Source: Monilinia fructicola
Taxonomy: Eukaryota > Ascomycota > Leotiomycetes > Helotiales > Sclerotiniaceae
Assembly: GCA_008692225.1 (NCBI GenBank)
Contig: VICG01000004.1
Span: forward strand, 1,116,501-1,180,500
Direction: 5' to 3'
Length of the DNA stretch: 64,000 nucleotides
A program made the translations under genes and the position numbers. The notes under the pieces are model-generated. The model saw nothing but the letters and a program-made list of their open reading frames with translations, was not told the origin of the DNA and searched no databases. Every line of letters starts with the position of its first letter. The stretch's first letter is position 1. Positions 11,226 to 24,274 of the stretch are shown here, piece after piece.

Positions 11226-14052
11226 CTAAGCATCATATGCAGCCGCTACTCCTGGAGCTGGCCCCTCCAAATCCACACTCTCAACGTTATTTCTGATCTC
11301 CGCGCTTTTATTGATCAAGTTGCCAAAGTACTTTCTGGCAACTTCGCTTTCGCCTCTAATCTTTCTGGTCTCTTCACGCTTGGTTCCCAGTTGTTCAACT
11401 GAACGTTGAAGACCAACACGAAGATTATCGGCAGGGAATCGAAGAACCTTGCGTACTGATGATGAAATACGATCACTGTTGGAGTGTACGTAGTCGATAG
11501 CGGCAAGTTGAGAAGATATCTTCGAGGATAGACGGTGAGGAAGTGATTGAGGGATTTGGTTTAAGACATAGTAGGCTGCGGCAATAGCTAGAAAATTGTT
11601 AGTATGGAAACGAAGGTTATATTATCATGTGAACATACCTCCTGCGATGATTCCTGGCACGACCAGTCTACGCAAGTTATTGTTACCCATAATCTTTGCA
11701 GCAGACATAGCACCATCAACCCATCCAAAGCCACCAATTGCACGACTACCAACAACAGTCGCAACAGTCATTGCCATACCAGTTCCGGCCATCTTTTCCT
11801 GTCGTTGAAGTAAAGTAGAGAAATCGAAGAAATCCCATAACTCAGTCTCAATGTCAAGATGCTTGGCAAGAATATCACGCTTGCGTTTGAACATGATATC
11901 GCTTCTGAAGCTCAAGTCTGTGTACTCATCACCAAGATGTAGGATGCCCAGTTGCTTGATTTGTGTTACACCATCAACCGTTTTGCGACGCGCATGTTCT
12001 TCACAAGCTGAAACAGTAGCAGAGATTTCAGACATGATAGCCTCCTTGATGTCATCTGCATATTGAAAGGCACCGAACAGACCTGGATACGGAATCCCAA
12101 GATCACCTTCAGCTGTTCTTGCGATAGTACCATTAAGCGTCGAGCGAGTGTAATCGTAGATGTTTTTGCATGTTGCTTCAATGGTTCTATCGATATCATC
12201 ACTCACTTCAGCCTTCGCCTTCTGAGATGCCTCAAGCATCGGTTCAAGGTCTGCCAGTTCTTTAGTAACACGATCCAGCTCTGACTGTGCAACCTCTGCA
12301 TTGACAGTGGCAAGACTTTGAATATCACTCAGGACATTTAGCAAGTAAGTCTTAGCTGGTGCCAACTTGGATCTGGCTCGTTTCTCGAGGACGAATCGAC
12401 GCAGCGATTGTTCCAAAAATCTCAAAATCCCTAATCTTCTCCTTGTCTTTGCCTTTACCATTTCCTTTATGATCTGAGCCATCGTCAAAGTCTGGTCCAT
12501 CGCCTCCACCTCCACTAGAGCTACCACTTCCGCCACCACTTCCACCCGGTGGGCCGGGAGGACCAAGTGCAGCCGTAGGAATGGCATTACTCGACACAAA
12601 GTGAACCAGTTCGGAAGACTCCTTGAAGGTTCTAGGACTAAGACCTTGAATTTGCTCCAAAATCATCTTCTGGCATCGTTCCTTGTCCCGAATGTTATCA
12701 TATCCATTGACAACCATAAAAATATATGCCTTCTCCGCTGCCGCTGCCCAGATAAATTCTCGCGCAGTCTGTGTGAAGTGGTTGGCTGCCGAAACAACAA
12801 AGACAACGACATCAATTTCTTCTTGTCGAGCAAACACTGCAGTCGTCTTCGTAGTATCCAGATTGAGGCCAGGCGCATCGATAATCGCAATATCCACGAC
12901 CCCATTATTCAGTAAGGATTCATCAATGGTGCGTACGTCCTTAACATAGACCTTGCATTGCGTGTAGGTATCGTTATCAAGAACCAACTGTTCTAGATCT
13001 TGAATCGTATAAACGTCGTAAGTGCTTTCATCATGTCGATCGTAGGTGGCCTCCTTGTGTACTGCATGGACCTCCTCAATTCCTCCATTTTCCCTCGCAT
13101 CCAAAACCTCACAGAAAATGCTCGTACACGGTTGTTGATCCTCTGGCAGGATCTTTCTTCGCAGAAGTGCATTGCAGAAGGTCGATTTTCCAGTATTCAA
13201 ATCTCCCGTTACCAATACTTTACTCGAAGAGTCCTCAATGCGTTCCCTCAATGAAAGTAAATGATTTATGCTTGAACTGATTTTTCCATCAAGTAAAGAT
13301 GCGATCGAAGCCTTTTCCAGAGAATGTACCAACTCGGTTTGATGTAAAGCCCCCAATTTCAAGTCTAGCTTCAAGATAGAAAACTCCTGTGCGATTTGTG
13401 GCGTTACGAGTCGAGGCTCTGGGGTGGTTCTTGATTCCGCCGCCTGACTTGACTCTGCGTGGCTACCCTCACCAATAGATGTCATAGCACGTCGCACTTG
13501 TCCAGGACGGGGTTCAGGTGTTGATGACCTGATGCCGGTTTGTGTATGTACCAAGCCTGGTCGTGGATCCTGTCGGTTGTGTTGAGCTTCATCACGTTGA
13601 ACAGAGGGGTAAATTGCTGGCCATTGTGCGTTCATTTCCTGCAGCGACTTTAACGTTTCCACCACACGGTTGATTGATCTGCCAAGGGTGACACGATGTT
13701 GATTGTACCATAACTGATGAATAGCATTTGCCTGCGATCGTCTCTCGTTCTCGGAAGCTTCGTTCGATAGCCCTCTAGGAAGAGGAGATGGTTGAGGTGT
13801 AGGCCTATCCTCGGTCAGTGTAGGATTCCATGATGGAAAGCCGTTTGCGCCGTCGCCAGCCACACTGCCTCCATACCCGGAGTCGTGGTCGAGGAGTGCT
13901 TGGAGTCTCGCAGCACTTTCGGGTGCACTTCCCGGCCCAACTGTCATATATTGCGGTCGACCACCATTTGGAGTGTTGTTCTGAGAAATGTCGCCCGAAC
14001 CTGGTTGTCCACCTCTACCCTTTCCCTTTCCTTTTCGATTATTTTGACTCAT
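11226..14052 (-). CDS. FZO1: Mitofusin-type dynamin-like GTPase Fzo1, with an apparent 1-nt frameshift
   Basis: Outer mitochondrial membrane GTPase that mediates mitochondrial fusion. ATG is at 14052. Exon 1 is 14052-11639, a 51-nt intron runs 11638-11588 (GTATGT..TAG), and exon 2 is 11587-11226. Features in order: low-complexity N-terminus; HR1-like helical region; GTPase domain with P-loop GDLNTGKST, G3 IIDAPG and G4-like VVNGYD; a Gly/Ser-rich linker; the FVLEKRARSKLAPAKTYL helix; two hydrophobic segments near AGTGMAMTVATVVG and RLVVPGIIAG, fitting the paired membrane anchor; and a C-terminal coiled coil ending VAAAYDA. The frame breaks after KIRDFE at the five-A run 12415-12419; four As give DFEILEQSLRR and close all phases (924 aa). 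A 28-nt GTAAAG..TTAG segment just upstream would also shift frame but is too short for an intron. Identity is secure. Confidence 0.92.
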
Positions 14053-14749
14053 GATTTATATGATGTCGACCATTCGAAAATCAATATCAAATTATTCCCT
14101 TGAAATGGTGTGACTTGTTGTTGATGGGCATGAAACTTTGAAGGCGAAATTCGCATGAATCTTCCTTAATTCATCTGCTCGGCAATTTGAAGCGCGTGGG
14201 GGTCCATTAAATTCATCCATGATGCTTATTGGTCAAAAGTATCCTTGCTTACCATGACGACAACAAACTTCATCAGAATTTTTCAAAAAACATTGACACT
14301 ACTGGATGAAATTTCAAATATGGATCCAGTTGGTATAGCTTCAATTAAGATTGATCGAGTCCATATCCACATCCAAATCCAGTATCAGTACTGTCTTTGT
14401 GATTCGTGATTTAGCAAATCCCGAATTATAATCAGATGCAAAATGCACAGTGAGAAACATTGGATTCTTCACGTACCAAAATTAACCTAATTCAACGTGA
14501 ATGAATGTCCAGCCGTTGTTTTACCATCCTACTTGTATAAATCATCATTATGCTATGTAAACCATTCATTAAAATTATCATACATCAATCATGATTGTGA
14601 CATGTCAGTCCTACCATCTATCATCTCAATATTCTCGTCGCAACATTACATCAAGTATAGCCATAATATGCCCCCGTCCATATGTCAATAACATAATATC
14701 AACTCCTTTTACATGAATAACTTCCGAGATATAAACAGCTGATCCCTAA
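14053..14749. other. Intergenic spacer between FZO1 and NHA1
   Basis: Promoter side of FZO1 and 3' flank of the antiporter gene. Mildly AT-rich, with no recognisable gene or repeat. Confidence 0.5.
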
Positions 14750-17700
14750 CTATCTCTTTCCTCTCACAGGACTTTGTGCGAATCTAATACCCCTGCTGCG
14801 TACAGCTGGTGGTGGCACTCTCGGTGTATCATCATCATCACTATCGCTCTGTACGCCTTCTCCAAGCGCAGCTTCTCGTCTCCTCTTTTCTGCAGGGGTT
14901 TCTCTCTCTTCGGGTGCGATGTTACTAACCGGAGGAGATCGTCCTCTTCCCCGTCCTCTAGACCCTTCTTCTTCCTCTTCTTCTTCTTCTGCCACATCTA
15001 CTCCTTTCAAAGCGTCTTGCCTTCTTCTCCTTTCCGCAGCCGTCTCGGGCACATCATTGCTACTTTTCGCCACACTGTTCTTAACGGTCTCCTGCGCATC
15101 AAGTTCTGCGCCTTGCTTCTTCGCCATTTGTTTCCCAATCACTCGCGCAGTTTGCGCACCAGCAGCGAGCTGCGTATCTTGGGCTTCGAACAGGCGTGAA
15201 CTTCCTTGCGTTTTATCACTGGCGTCTCTCCTTGCCAAGTCCTTCATCGCCCTAGGTGCATCACTTCCTTGGACAATTTCACTTCTTGCTTTAGGATCTA
15301 GACCTTGGATCTCTTTTAAGAAGTCCTCTTTGGTTAGACGGCGCCCTGCTCCTCCAATAGTGAAGCGAATACGACGATCATCATCTTCCTCGGTCTCTTT
15401 ATCATCAGCATTGGGTGTGTTCTTGCCGAAGTTCCAGGTACCCATTCGTGCTATGCCTTGGCGGGATGGTTCTCCTTTTGTAGCATCTGCTTTAGTAGAG
15501 TTCTCTGGCTTATAACCGCCAAGTCCTGTCCATGTACCCATACGGTTTATCCCTTGGCGCACAGCATTCTGCTCACCATTTTTGGGAGTTCTACTGTTGG
15601 AATCAGGTGGTAATTCGTAGGTCTTGACAACTTCTCCGTCTTCGTCTTCTACAATAATCTGTGGAATTTGTGTTAGCAATATGGTCACACCAGACACATA
15701 GAGGGGAATATTACAGATCGCCCATACTGGTAGGCCAGAGCTGGGCCTCGAGTCTTGTGATGCTCCTTCCCCTTCTTTTCCTTGGAACTTTCTCCCGCAT
15801 TGTATTCCTTGGCCTCGTCCTTGTTGCGCCAAACGCCCATTATCTTCCCAAACTTCTGATATGCTTTCTCTTTCCCTTGCTTGATATCCTTTTCAAGATT
15901 CTCAATTCCCTCCCCTGACTTTGCCCCATGCGGACTTTTTGAGGTTTGTAACACATCGCCATCTTCGTTTTCAATAATAATATGGTCACCTTCATCATAC
16001 ACCTCGGCCTTCTCAGGGTTGCGTTGGGCATCTGACATGTGGTGATCACGTTTCTTTTCCTTCTCGCCGTGATGCATGATTTCTTCCATTTCTGGATCGT
16101 GTTGGATTTCTCCAAGTTCACCTTCATTTACCTCGTCATCTATATTGGCTTTCTCGTTATCTGGTGAAGACTCGCCTGGGGTTAATGTGTCGGACGTTTG
16201 TTCATTCGAGTAATCACGACTTCTTCGAGCGGGATAAATAGCGGACTCGCTGATGGGGCCGCCGGGGCCTACCCCATCATCCCACTTCTTCTTTCTGCGT
16301 CGTGGAATCAACGAAGATGGGCGACTATTGGCTCTACTTGGATTATCTTCTTCCTTTTGACGGCGCAAGAAGCCTCCCGGTATCCCTCCGGGGGGTGGCA
16401 AAGTACCTGGTGGTAGCTCATCCAAATTTAGATCATCACCGTCAGTTTCCGATCCCACCGTCTTTGCTTGAGATCTTGAAGTCGATGAGATACGGGGGAG
16501 ACGGTTCATCCAAGTAGGCCCATCATCCCCAGCTTGGGTGTAGGACATGGTGAGTGTCAAGGTGTTGATGTGTTTCCCGAGGGTGAAGACGGCAATGGAG
16601 GAACCGTGTACAATGATGGAAGAGATAACAAGGAATGTTACAATCGGCCAAATTGCCGTTACCAATTCCCAGTTCGGTGCATTTCGGTCAGGGTAATCAG
16701 TCAATGGTGTTGTACTATCAGTCTCAAGCTCGGCTCTTGCAAGAATAGCAACAAAGATAGCACCAACTCCAATGGGACCAAAATGACCAGCAAACAAAGC
16801 TTCTCGCCAGGTTTTAATGTCGGGTATCATAGGTTTGAGCGCCATCATGATTGGTATACGCCGGAAGAAAATGACCAAAATAGCAATGACAGCAAGTCTC
16901 CATGGTGTAGTCCCGATTTCCGCGTCATTGAACTGCTCCCATGGAATGATTGTACCCAGGTAGACAAAATATGCCAAATTGATAAGCAAATCTATGACGT
17001 TGGAGACATGGGATTCTTCTGTTTTCTGAGTAAACCAACCGTCATTGGAGAAGCCAACGCCTGCAGCGAAGCCCACGAGGAGATCATCAACTCCAAGAAT
17101 ACTCCCTGAACCTGCGCAGAAGAGGGCAAGGACGAAGTAGAAGACGAGAAAGCTCTCTCGGTCGACTAAATCATGTCTTTCCGCGTATTTGATTCCGTGT
17201 CTGCCAATATAACCGACGACGAAACCAAAAACAGCACCAAAAACACACTCGTAGAGGACGGTTACGACAAGAAAGTCAAACGTAACCTCTTTAGCATCGA
17301 GGTGAAATCGAATCAGATATAAAGAAAGGTAGATGAATGGGAATGCCATTCCATCATTGCATCCTGACTCGGCAGACAAAAAAGATCTCTCAAATGTTTC
17401 GGCACTCGCTTTGCGAACTTTCCTTTTCCAACCACGGAACTGGCGAGTACAGGATCGGTAGCAGTCACACATGCTGCAACACAAAGTCCCTGCAACCAGT
17501 TTAGGGGTGGGATCAGCCACCAAATGAAAAGGCTTGTGATCAACCATCCAAAAGTCATCACAGGTAACAACAGAAAGATCACACTCCTCCAATGTTTCTC
17601 CATATAATGCCTGGGCAATTCGACCCGACAGCGAAACATTGAACAACAAGGACAATACGCGAGAATTCTAACGTGATCTGATCGGTGTTGCCCCAAGTGT

Positions 17701-17884
17701 CGGGATTAATCAAGTTGGCGGCATGCGGGCCAAAGATAATACCACAAATGGTGGCAACGGTGGCTTCACCAATATACATACGCTCCTTGATGAAGGAGGA
17801 ACACAGCATAAACAATGAGGTGAAGCCACCCAAGATTATGTAAACCAAGTGAGGTTTATTGATGGAAAGGTGATCCCAAGCCAT
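14750..17884 (-). CDS. NHA1: Plasma-membrane Na+(K+)/H+ antiporter, Nha1/CPA1 family, with two apparent frameshifts
   Basis: Exchanges cytosolic Na+/K+ for H+ and contributes to salt tolerance and pH homeostasis. Start MAWDHLSINK at 17884. Exon 1 runs to 15715, a 56-nt intron runs 15714-15659 (GTAATA..CACAG), and exon 2 is 15658-14750. The N-terminal ~440 residues hold about 12 hydrophobic segments with family hallmarks CVTATDPVLASSVV, SAESGCNDGMAFP and GHFGPIGVGAIF. The long hydrophilic tail is acidic and Lys/Arg-rich, with two copies of an RQGI(N/A)RMGTW motif and an Arg-rich end. The frame must shift twice: at the three-C run 17624-17626 (FAVG to VELPRHYMEK; one more base), and at the six-A run 17378-17383 (HLRDL to SAESGCND; one more or two fewer). 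With one base added at each site the product is 1026 aa and exon phases close. Both breaks sit inside highly conserved membrane segments. Confidence 0.92.
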
Positions 17885-20500
17885 CTTGGCTGTCTTGAAC
17901 GGTTGTCGATCTGTACGGGATATGTATTAGAACAACGGCAATCGATATCGATTGCTATCGGTATTGGTATCGTATTCGCGAGAGCGATGCTATCACCCAC
18001 TATCGTCAATGGAGGAGTCGAAGAGGGATCGCTCAATCTGTTATATTTTCTCTACTTGTTAAACCCCAATCAGTCGATTCCTTCAAGAGGATTGCGTGAT
18101 GTCGCAGCATTCGAATTCTGGTTGCGCCCAGTCGCCGCTCCCGACCTCCTCTATTAATTTTTATGTTCGCTGTCCTCCCATTCAGTCTCTTGATAATGAT
18201 CGTAGGACCGGTAAAATTATACGATTAGGTTTCGCAGATGTTGCTCTCGAGAGAAGAAGTATTTCCGAAGTGGAAAAGAAAGATTGAGGGAGTAGAATGA
18301 GTGGTGAGGAAGAAATCGGGTGAAAAGATGGTGGTGGTGATGGTGGTGGTGGTGGTGGTTCTTGTTGTTGCAGGTGTTGTTGTTTACTTTCCACTATCTG
18401 CGCGATTGAATTTAATCCAAGAATAATAATTCAACAGGGCAAGATCTTAAGGAGCCTCCACTTCTCCAGGTGTTGTTATGATAGAGTGATCAAAAGCAAG
18501 TTTTCCTTGAAATGAGCGATAATGATGATACTTACTATCCACTTATTAAACAGTTGGGAAGAATATATATATTATTGTGTGATTTGGTTTGCCAAGTAGA
18601 AAAGTCTTGGGACTGAAAGTTCTTTGGTGCACTCCGTACAAGTAGAAGGCATACGGCGTAATGGGATATTTGAGTACTTCTGGTATAAAGTTATCGAAGG
18701 AAAAGAAGAAGAAGGACAAACATGATTGGTTCCATGTTCATCTCTAGAATCTACGGGTACAGAGTGCATGTACGGAGTACAGAGTGAGGTATGGCCATTG
18801 CCAGGTGCCATGTAATGCAGGGATCCATGGATGGACGGAACCAAGGTATGTACAGTAAGATACTAAGATGTCTTTTTAAGATTTATTATTATTCAGATAC
18901 AGCAGATGATAACCTTGATTGCATGGATGGCATTCATTTGGCAAAAGCATCCATGGATCTAATCGATGGATGCCCAGTGGCCAGGTCGGGTGTGATTGAT
19001 ATATGCCTACCTAGGTAGGTAGGTATATAAATATATGATATATATCCAGATGTATATCTAATATAGATATCATGGATAACCATGGATAGGTATATACTGT
19101 ATATATGTTTTTATATTTTTCTATATTAACATTAACATATATATATTGCAGTATTAGATCATAGGCATATCCATGTTTCATCCTTTCCCTTTTCATCCTC
19201 CTCCCTCCTCCCTCCTTCCCCCTTCCAGGTTCTACTTTCCACTAGACAAACCTAGGCTAGTGTCGTCTGCCTACCTGCTACGTGATTGGCTCTTGATTGA
19301 ATCAAAAGTCAAAGTCAAGCCAAATATGAGATGGGATGAGAATCATGGGATGACATGAGATGACATGCGAATCAGATGAAATGAAATAAGTGAAGATTTA
19401 CTCACCCGTTGTATCCGTTCACAGTACAACCACAACACATGATATGGCCAACCAGCCTTTCATAAATTATGGCCAGGACCAACCACCTAGGTACCGAGCA
19501 TATTCGATTGATGATTCTACAGTATTATCCTTATCCATATCCAAATCCATATGCGTATCCATGTCCTTCCATATGCGTATCCATGTCCTTCCATATCCGC
19601 ATCCACTCTCTCCCACCCTCGCATTCACGGATGGAGAAAAAACAATTCATGTTTACCATTTGTTTTGTCTTGTACTGTACTGTACTTGTACTGTATACGA
19701 CATCCATACGTCACTTACCCTAGCAGCATTAGTAGCAGATATGCCCTTGTAGGCCAAGTCATCTCACTGATTGGTCGACTCACCTCTTTTCTGCCAAGCC
19801 TTACAACTTGGCGGTGAAAATTCTCCATTTTAACCCCACTCTCCGTCTCCATCCACTCCACACATACAATCTTCATAAGACCGACGGCCCGAGAGCTTTA
19901 ATGCAACTCCCAAATACCATACAGCAGTAGTAGTACTCCGTACCAAGATACTGTATACCGTAATAAATACATGTATATAGCTTATACTATCCAGTCCTGC
20001 CTCTCCCCAGCCATTCGGTTAAACGGTTGTTTACGGAGGAGAATATTGCCATGTTCTGTTTTATTTCGACCACCATCTACCTGCCTACTCTGTACAGGAG
20101 TAAGATGTCCACGGGTCCCGAAAGACACTTCCATCCATCAGAGCACCCACCGCTGGTTGTGTACACTATACAGTAGCCTTTTTTCTTTATTACTACAAGT
20201 ACTGTACTAGTATTGAACACCCAAATCTTCAATCAAATGCTTCCACCCCTTCCCCCCCCCCTTTCCCCGCCACGCCACGCCACGACTTTCGTGATAGTTA
20301 GATCTCATTTGCGGCTTGCCGGCATACACAAAGCCTGATAGCTTTGTCAGGCTTTCTAGTCTGACTGAGAGAGCGCCTCGCTGCAGAGTGGCTCGTTCAA
20401 CCTTGAACATTTGCTTATACTGTAGTAGTAGTTCTGTACACTGATCTCGTGATGATTAACCTTGTCCCCTGACCGCTTCACTATCTTAAAAGGTCAAACC
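17885..20500. other. Intergenic region with simple repeats, no gene seen
   Basis: 17885-18180 is the presumed antiporter promoter/5' UTR. A GGT/GAT run lies at 18330-18365. A TACGGAGTA word occurs at 18771-18779 and its complement at 19934-19942. AT-rich TATATA stretches lie around 19020-19150. I could not support any gene. Confidence 0.5.
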
Positions 20501-20530
20501 TACAGTATGGGCTTCTTGCTACTAAGTTGC

Positions 20531-21055
20531 TAGTGAGCCCAACATATCCCGTGCGGCTGGGAATGTAGCTACCGTAACAGCCGAAGATCCTCTTGACATC
20601 CAGCAACTCGAACGCCAACATCTGACGATCCAAATTGGCCCCTTTGAAACATCATACGATGTCCTGTTCTTCTCGATGAAGTACTTTGCTGTAATTAAAG
20701 GGGCGACATCAACACTGTCTTCAACTCTTACAGGCATAAGGGCCGAGATGGTTCTCGGCACTTCGCTACTGTCTTCTCTATACTCCTATACATCGGACCT
20801 TATCATCTACAGAGTACCGGCAACCCACCCTCTTCTTTCTGGTTTGAAATCTGGGTGACCTTGCTATACACTATTCAGGCACAATTCATCGATCATTGAT
20901 CTAGAATGGGTTCTTTTTGGCTGCAGGAGGCTGTAGAAAGCCCTCGATGGCGTCCTTACAAGAGCTATAGACGAAGTTGGGTCCCAAAACTTTGCCTGCT
21001 TTCCGAGGCGGCATTTCATCGCATTGTCTTCGATCCAATATCCAAACCATACACC
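20531..21055 (+). pseudogene. Possible decayed coding remnant, unidentified
   Basis: One frame reads a protein-like segment (DPLDIQQLERQHLTIQIGPF, then SYDVLFFSMKYFAVIKG) up to a stop near 20856. A second segment begins at an ATG near 20908 (MGSFWLQEAVESPRWRPY) and stops near 21057. No start, splice sites or domain ties them together. I cannot name a family. It may be a relic, a fragment with sequence errors, or chance. Confidence 0.25.
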
Positions 21056-22045
21056 GGATGATGTTGTTTTCTTATCTCCCATTCACATCCTGACAAGAAT
21101 ATGTGCACTGGTAAGTTAGAAAGAATACCGACTTTTCTTCTAGAAGGTTTATCGCCATTTATGGCACCAGATCTACTAGGCAGATATGGGCTGTATGTAT
21201 GACAACTTCGTCCAACCTGATCGGCAATCAAGAAGTACAGAGTACATGCGGCTAATAAAAATGGGACTATACTTGGAAGGTCGAATCCATCCATCCATCC
21301 ATCCATCCATCCATCCATCAGCATACATTCATTCGCCTTTCAACTTACTAGGTTCATTTGATGTAACAACACGAGGCTTCATATTTAGCGCATATAAGAC
21401 GAGCTAGCTGTCTAGCAGATGCCAGTAGATGATACAGCACTCCGTAGACCCAAAAGATTAGCAGCTCTAGGACCTGAAATAACTGTACGTACATATCTAG
21501 GCACAGTAAGGGTTTTTTATAACCTCCGATGGTAAAATTGTCCGACGAATTCATGCAGTACCAGTACTTCCTTGGCCAAACATGTACTCGTATAGATGGA
21601 CAGGATGAGCATACCTCTACCAGAAAGCGGTAGAATGTTCTCCTTCAAGTTTCAACTCTTTGGTTGCATGACTCGAATATGTATGTCGTTCAAGAATCTC
21701 CTCTATTCCTAATTGGGAACGAGTAAGATGTTAAAAATAGATACATAGACTGAGGAATGAAAAGCGACTCTTAAGGTTCTGGTTTCTAGATAGTTCTACC
21801 TGGAAGTACTACTGTGGTATTTTCAATGAGTGATTATGTAATCGTGAGATTTGACCAATTTTATTTTGCCTTTTTTCCACCGCCCACAAATGCCCTGATA
21901 TTTTTCGAGCTTCGAGTTACGTTGACTGACTGACCGATTGACTGACTGACTGACTGTACGGTACCTAAGTTCTACCTAGGTCCTCCATTGAAACCTTATA
22001 CTCAAGGTACATCTATCAAATCAAGTCAAGTAGCTTGTTCATCAG
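21056..22045. other. Upstream region of RIT1
   Basis: Contains a (CCAT)n run at about 21287-21320 and GACT repeats at 21924-21955 (ACTGACTGACCGATTGACTG). No gene seen. 21960-22045 is the likely RIT1 promoter/5' UTR. Confidence 0.5.
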
Positions 22046-23541
22046 ATGCCTTTAACCGTTGCTGATATTTTGTTCAATGAGCAAGCAAATCACAACTTCT
22101 CAAAGACTCTTGGTGAGATAAAACGAACAACTCTTTCTATTCACAATCGGCTCCGATCGATTCTCGAAGATGCAGAATTTGCAACGTCCGTCGCAAATGC
22201 CTATCATAGGCCACTCATAGCAAATGAGAGATGTGGTAGTTGGTATATTGATCCCAATAAGAAGGGAGGGAGTGCCTACTTCAAGAGCACAGATGGTCAT
22301 ACTGGCGTTTGGAAGTTCAGTTCGCGAAGGTTGAACTTACACCTGTTAGAGATAATTGGTAACCATGATGGGTTTGTACACAGCTGATTCATATTGGGCT
22401 ACAAGCTGAACTTACTATGCAGATGTATAATTGTGGATTCTACTAGACGGGGGAAACGTTAGTTATGCCTTGCATCTGTAATTATTTCCCCGCGGTTTAC
22501 TAATCATATAAAGGTATGCCTGATGCATTGAGCAAAACAATACCAATATGGTGTTGTGTACTGAATCGCGTCTTCTTCCCTAATCATCCAGTTGCCCATC
22601 AGCTTTATGCTCCACCCCAAGTGGTTTCCAATTCAGAGCAGGCTCAAATGTCGAATCTGATCCCCCAATTTGTGAGAGCATTTCAAACGCTCAATCTACC
22701 TCTTGAAACCTTCCGAGATAGAATCCAAAAGCCGATCAGACCAATTTGGGTGACTCCAGAATCACATTTCTCCGAAACCAGCAATGTTTTTGAAGACTTT
22801 CACCCAATCATCTGTTGCACGGTTTCGCGAAGAGTTTCTGGGGGAGAGGTTAGTGAAGGGGGTTACATCCAAGGAGCAGGAGATGATACAGAAAATTGGG
22901 CTCACGGGCTTACTCCAAATGTTTTCTGGGCGAATCAGCAAATTTTGCTGGAAACATCCGAAGAAGTTTTACCCGAGCTCATCGAGACATTAATCGGTCA
23001 ACCGGGCTCATCACTGGGATCTAGTGACAAATCGCGTCTTGTAAAGCCTACTTCTTGTCTTTCTATTTCAACTATAGATGTCGTTCCACCTATAAACAAT
23101 AGTGTCGGTACTTACACTATTGTGCTCCTGCCGAAAGTTACTCCTAAGGATACATGGCAGACTTCTCCTTCGCGAATCGATGTAGGCCTTGGGTCCAAGA
23201 AAGTCGGTAGCAAGAATCTCCGCGCAGCGCTTAAAGATATCTCTGAGTTTTTTACCAGGATCTTGAAAGAGTTTACTTCGAAGGCAGTTACCAGCGAGCA
23301 AATTCAGATTATTGTGGCGTGCGAATCTGGGCAAGATCTCTCAGTTGGGGTTGCGCTGGCTTTGCTCTGTCTTCACTTCGACGACAATGGCAGTTTGAAA
23401 TTGGTGACTGCAGAAGACCATCCCTCCATTAACAAGGACTTCATCCGACAAAGATTGACTTGGATATCAACGTCGATGCCGGATGCAAATCCAAGCCGAG
23501 CAACTCTACAGAGTGTGAATAGTTTTTTAATGTCACCTTAA
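22046..23541 (+). CDS. RIT1: Initiator tRNA A64 2'-O-ribosylphosphate transferase Rit1
   Basis: Adds a 2'-O-ribosyl phosphate to A64 of initiator tRNA-Met, keeping it out of elongation. Three exons: 22046-22371, 22423-22457 (only 35 nt) and 22514-23541. Introns are 51 and 56 nt with GTTTGT..GCAG and GTTAGT..AAAG borders, and phases close to 462 aa. Family hallmarks in order: RPLIANERCGSWYIDP, YFKSTDGHTGVWKFS, RRLNLHLL, VDSTRRGKRMPDALSKTIPI (spanning both introns) and CCVLNRVFFP. The C-terminal DUSP-like part includes IIVACESGQDLSVGVALALLC, the degenerate phosphate-binding loop seen in this family. No signal peptide or membrane segment; cytosolic enzyme by family knowledge. No frame problems, unlike several neighbours. 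Confidence 0.95.
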
Positions 23542-23963
23542 AATTTTTGCTTAGAGAAGATGTGAACATCTGCGGATAATGTTATGCATTGATTGACTGA
23601 CTGAATGAAGTGCTTTCCCTTGTCTTATCACCAGCGAAGAATAGAAGCCTGTATCAACACATGTAAACTCGTGACAAGTTCAAGATTCACAGGGGAAAAC
23701 ATAACGCCGCGTCATGACGTTACCCATTGGCATAACCGGGGTCGATCCTTTCGCTTAAGCAAGATTAGGGGTAACATAATCAACAACAGTCCCCCGTATT
23801 CGGAATCCCCTACCACAAACTCCTTTCACACTTTTGAATCTCTTTCTACATTCAAGAAACTACGAATCTCCCAGATGGATCGGATCATTTAAGATATCAA
23901 ATCATCTTGACTGGACTCGATCATTCAAAAACACCAAATCAACCAAGCAAATTTCTCGAGTCA

Positions 23964-23999
<36 letters not shown>

Positions 24000-24240
24000 G
24001 ATGATCTCACCTTCGAATCTCCCCACACCTCGCATCTCCCCCGAAACAAAAACACTTCTTCCCCTCCCACACCCGCTTCTCGTCTCAATGCCCCTGGATC
24101 CTCTCAAACTACCACGACGATCCCTCACCCCGCAACCGCAACCGCAACCGCATTCGCAACAAAACACACCCATCCACCCATTGTGCCCAGCCCATACATA
24201 TACATACATACATACATACATACATACATGCATACATACA

Positions 24241-24274
<34 letters not shown>

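Noticed and set aside
12434..12461. A 28-nt GTAAAG..TTAG segment in FZO1 as an intron that would fix the frame
   Set aside because: Far shorter than any intron supported here (minimum about 47 nt) and lacks a branch site; a one-base run change is simpler and keeps the conserved KIRDFE residues.
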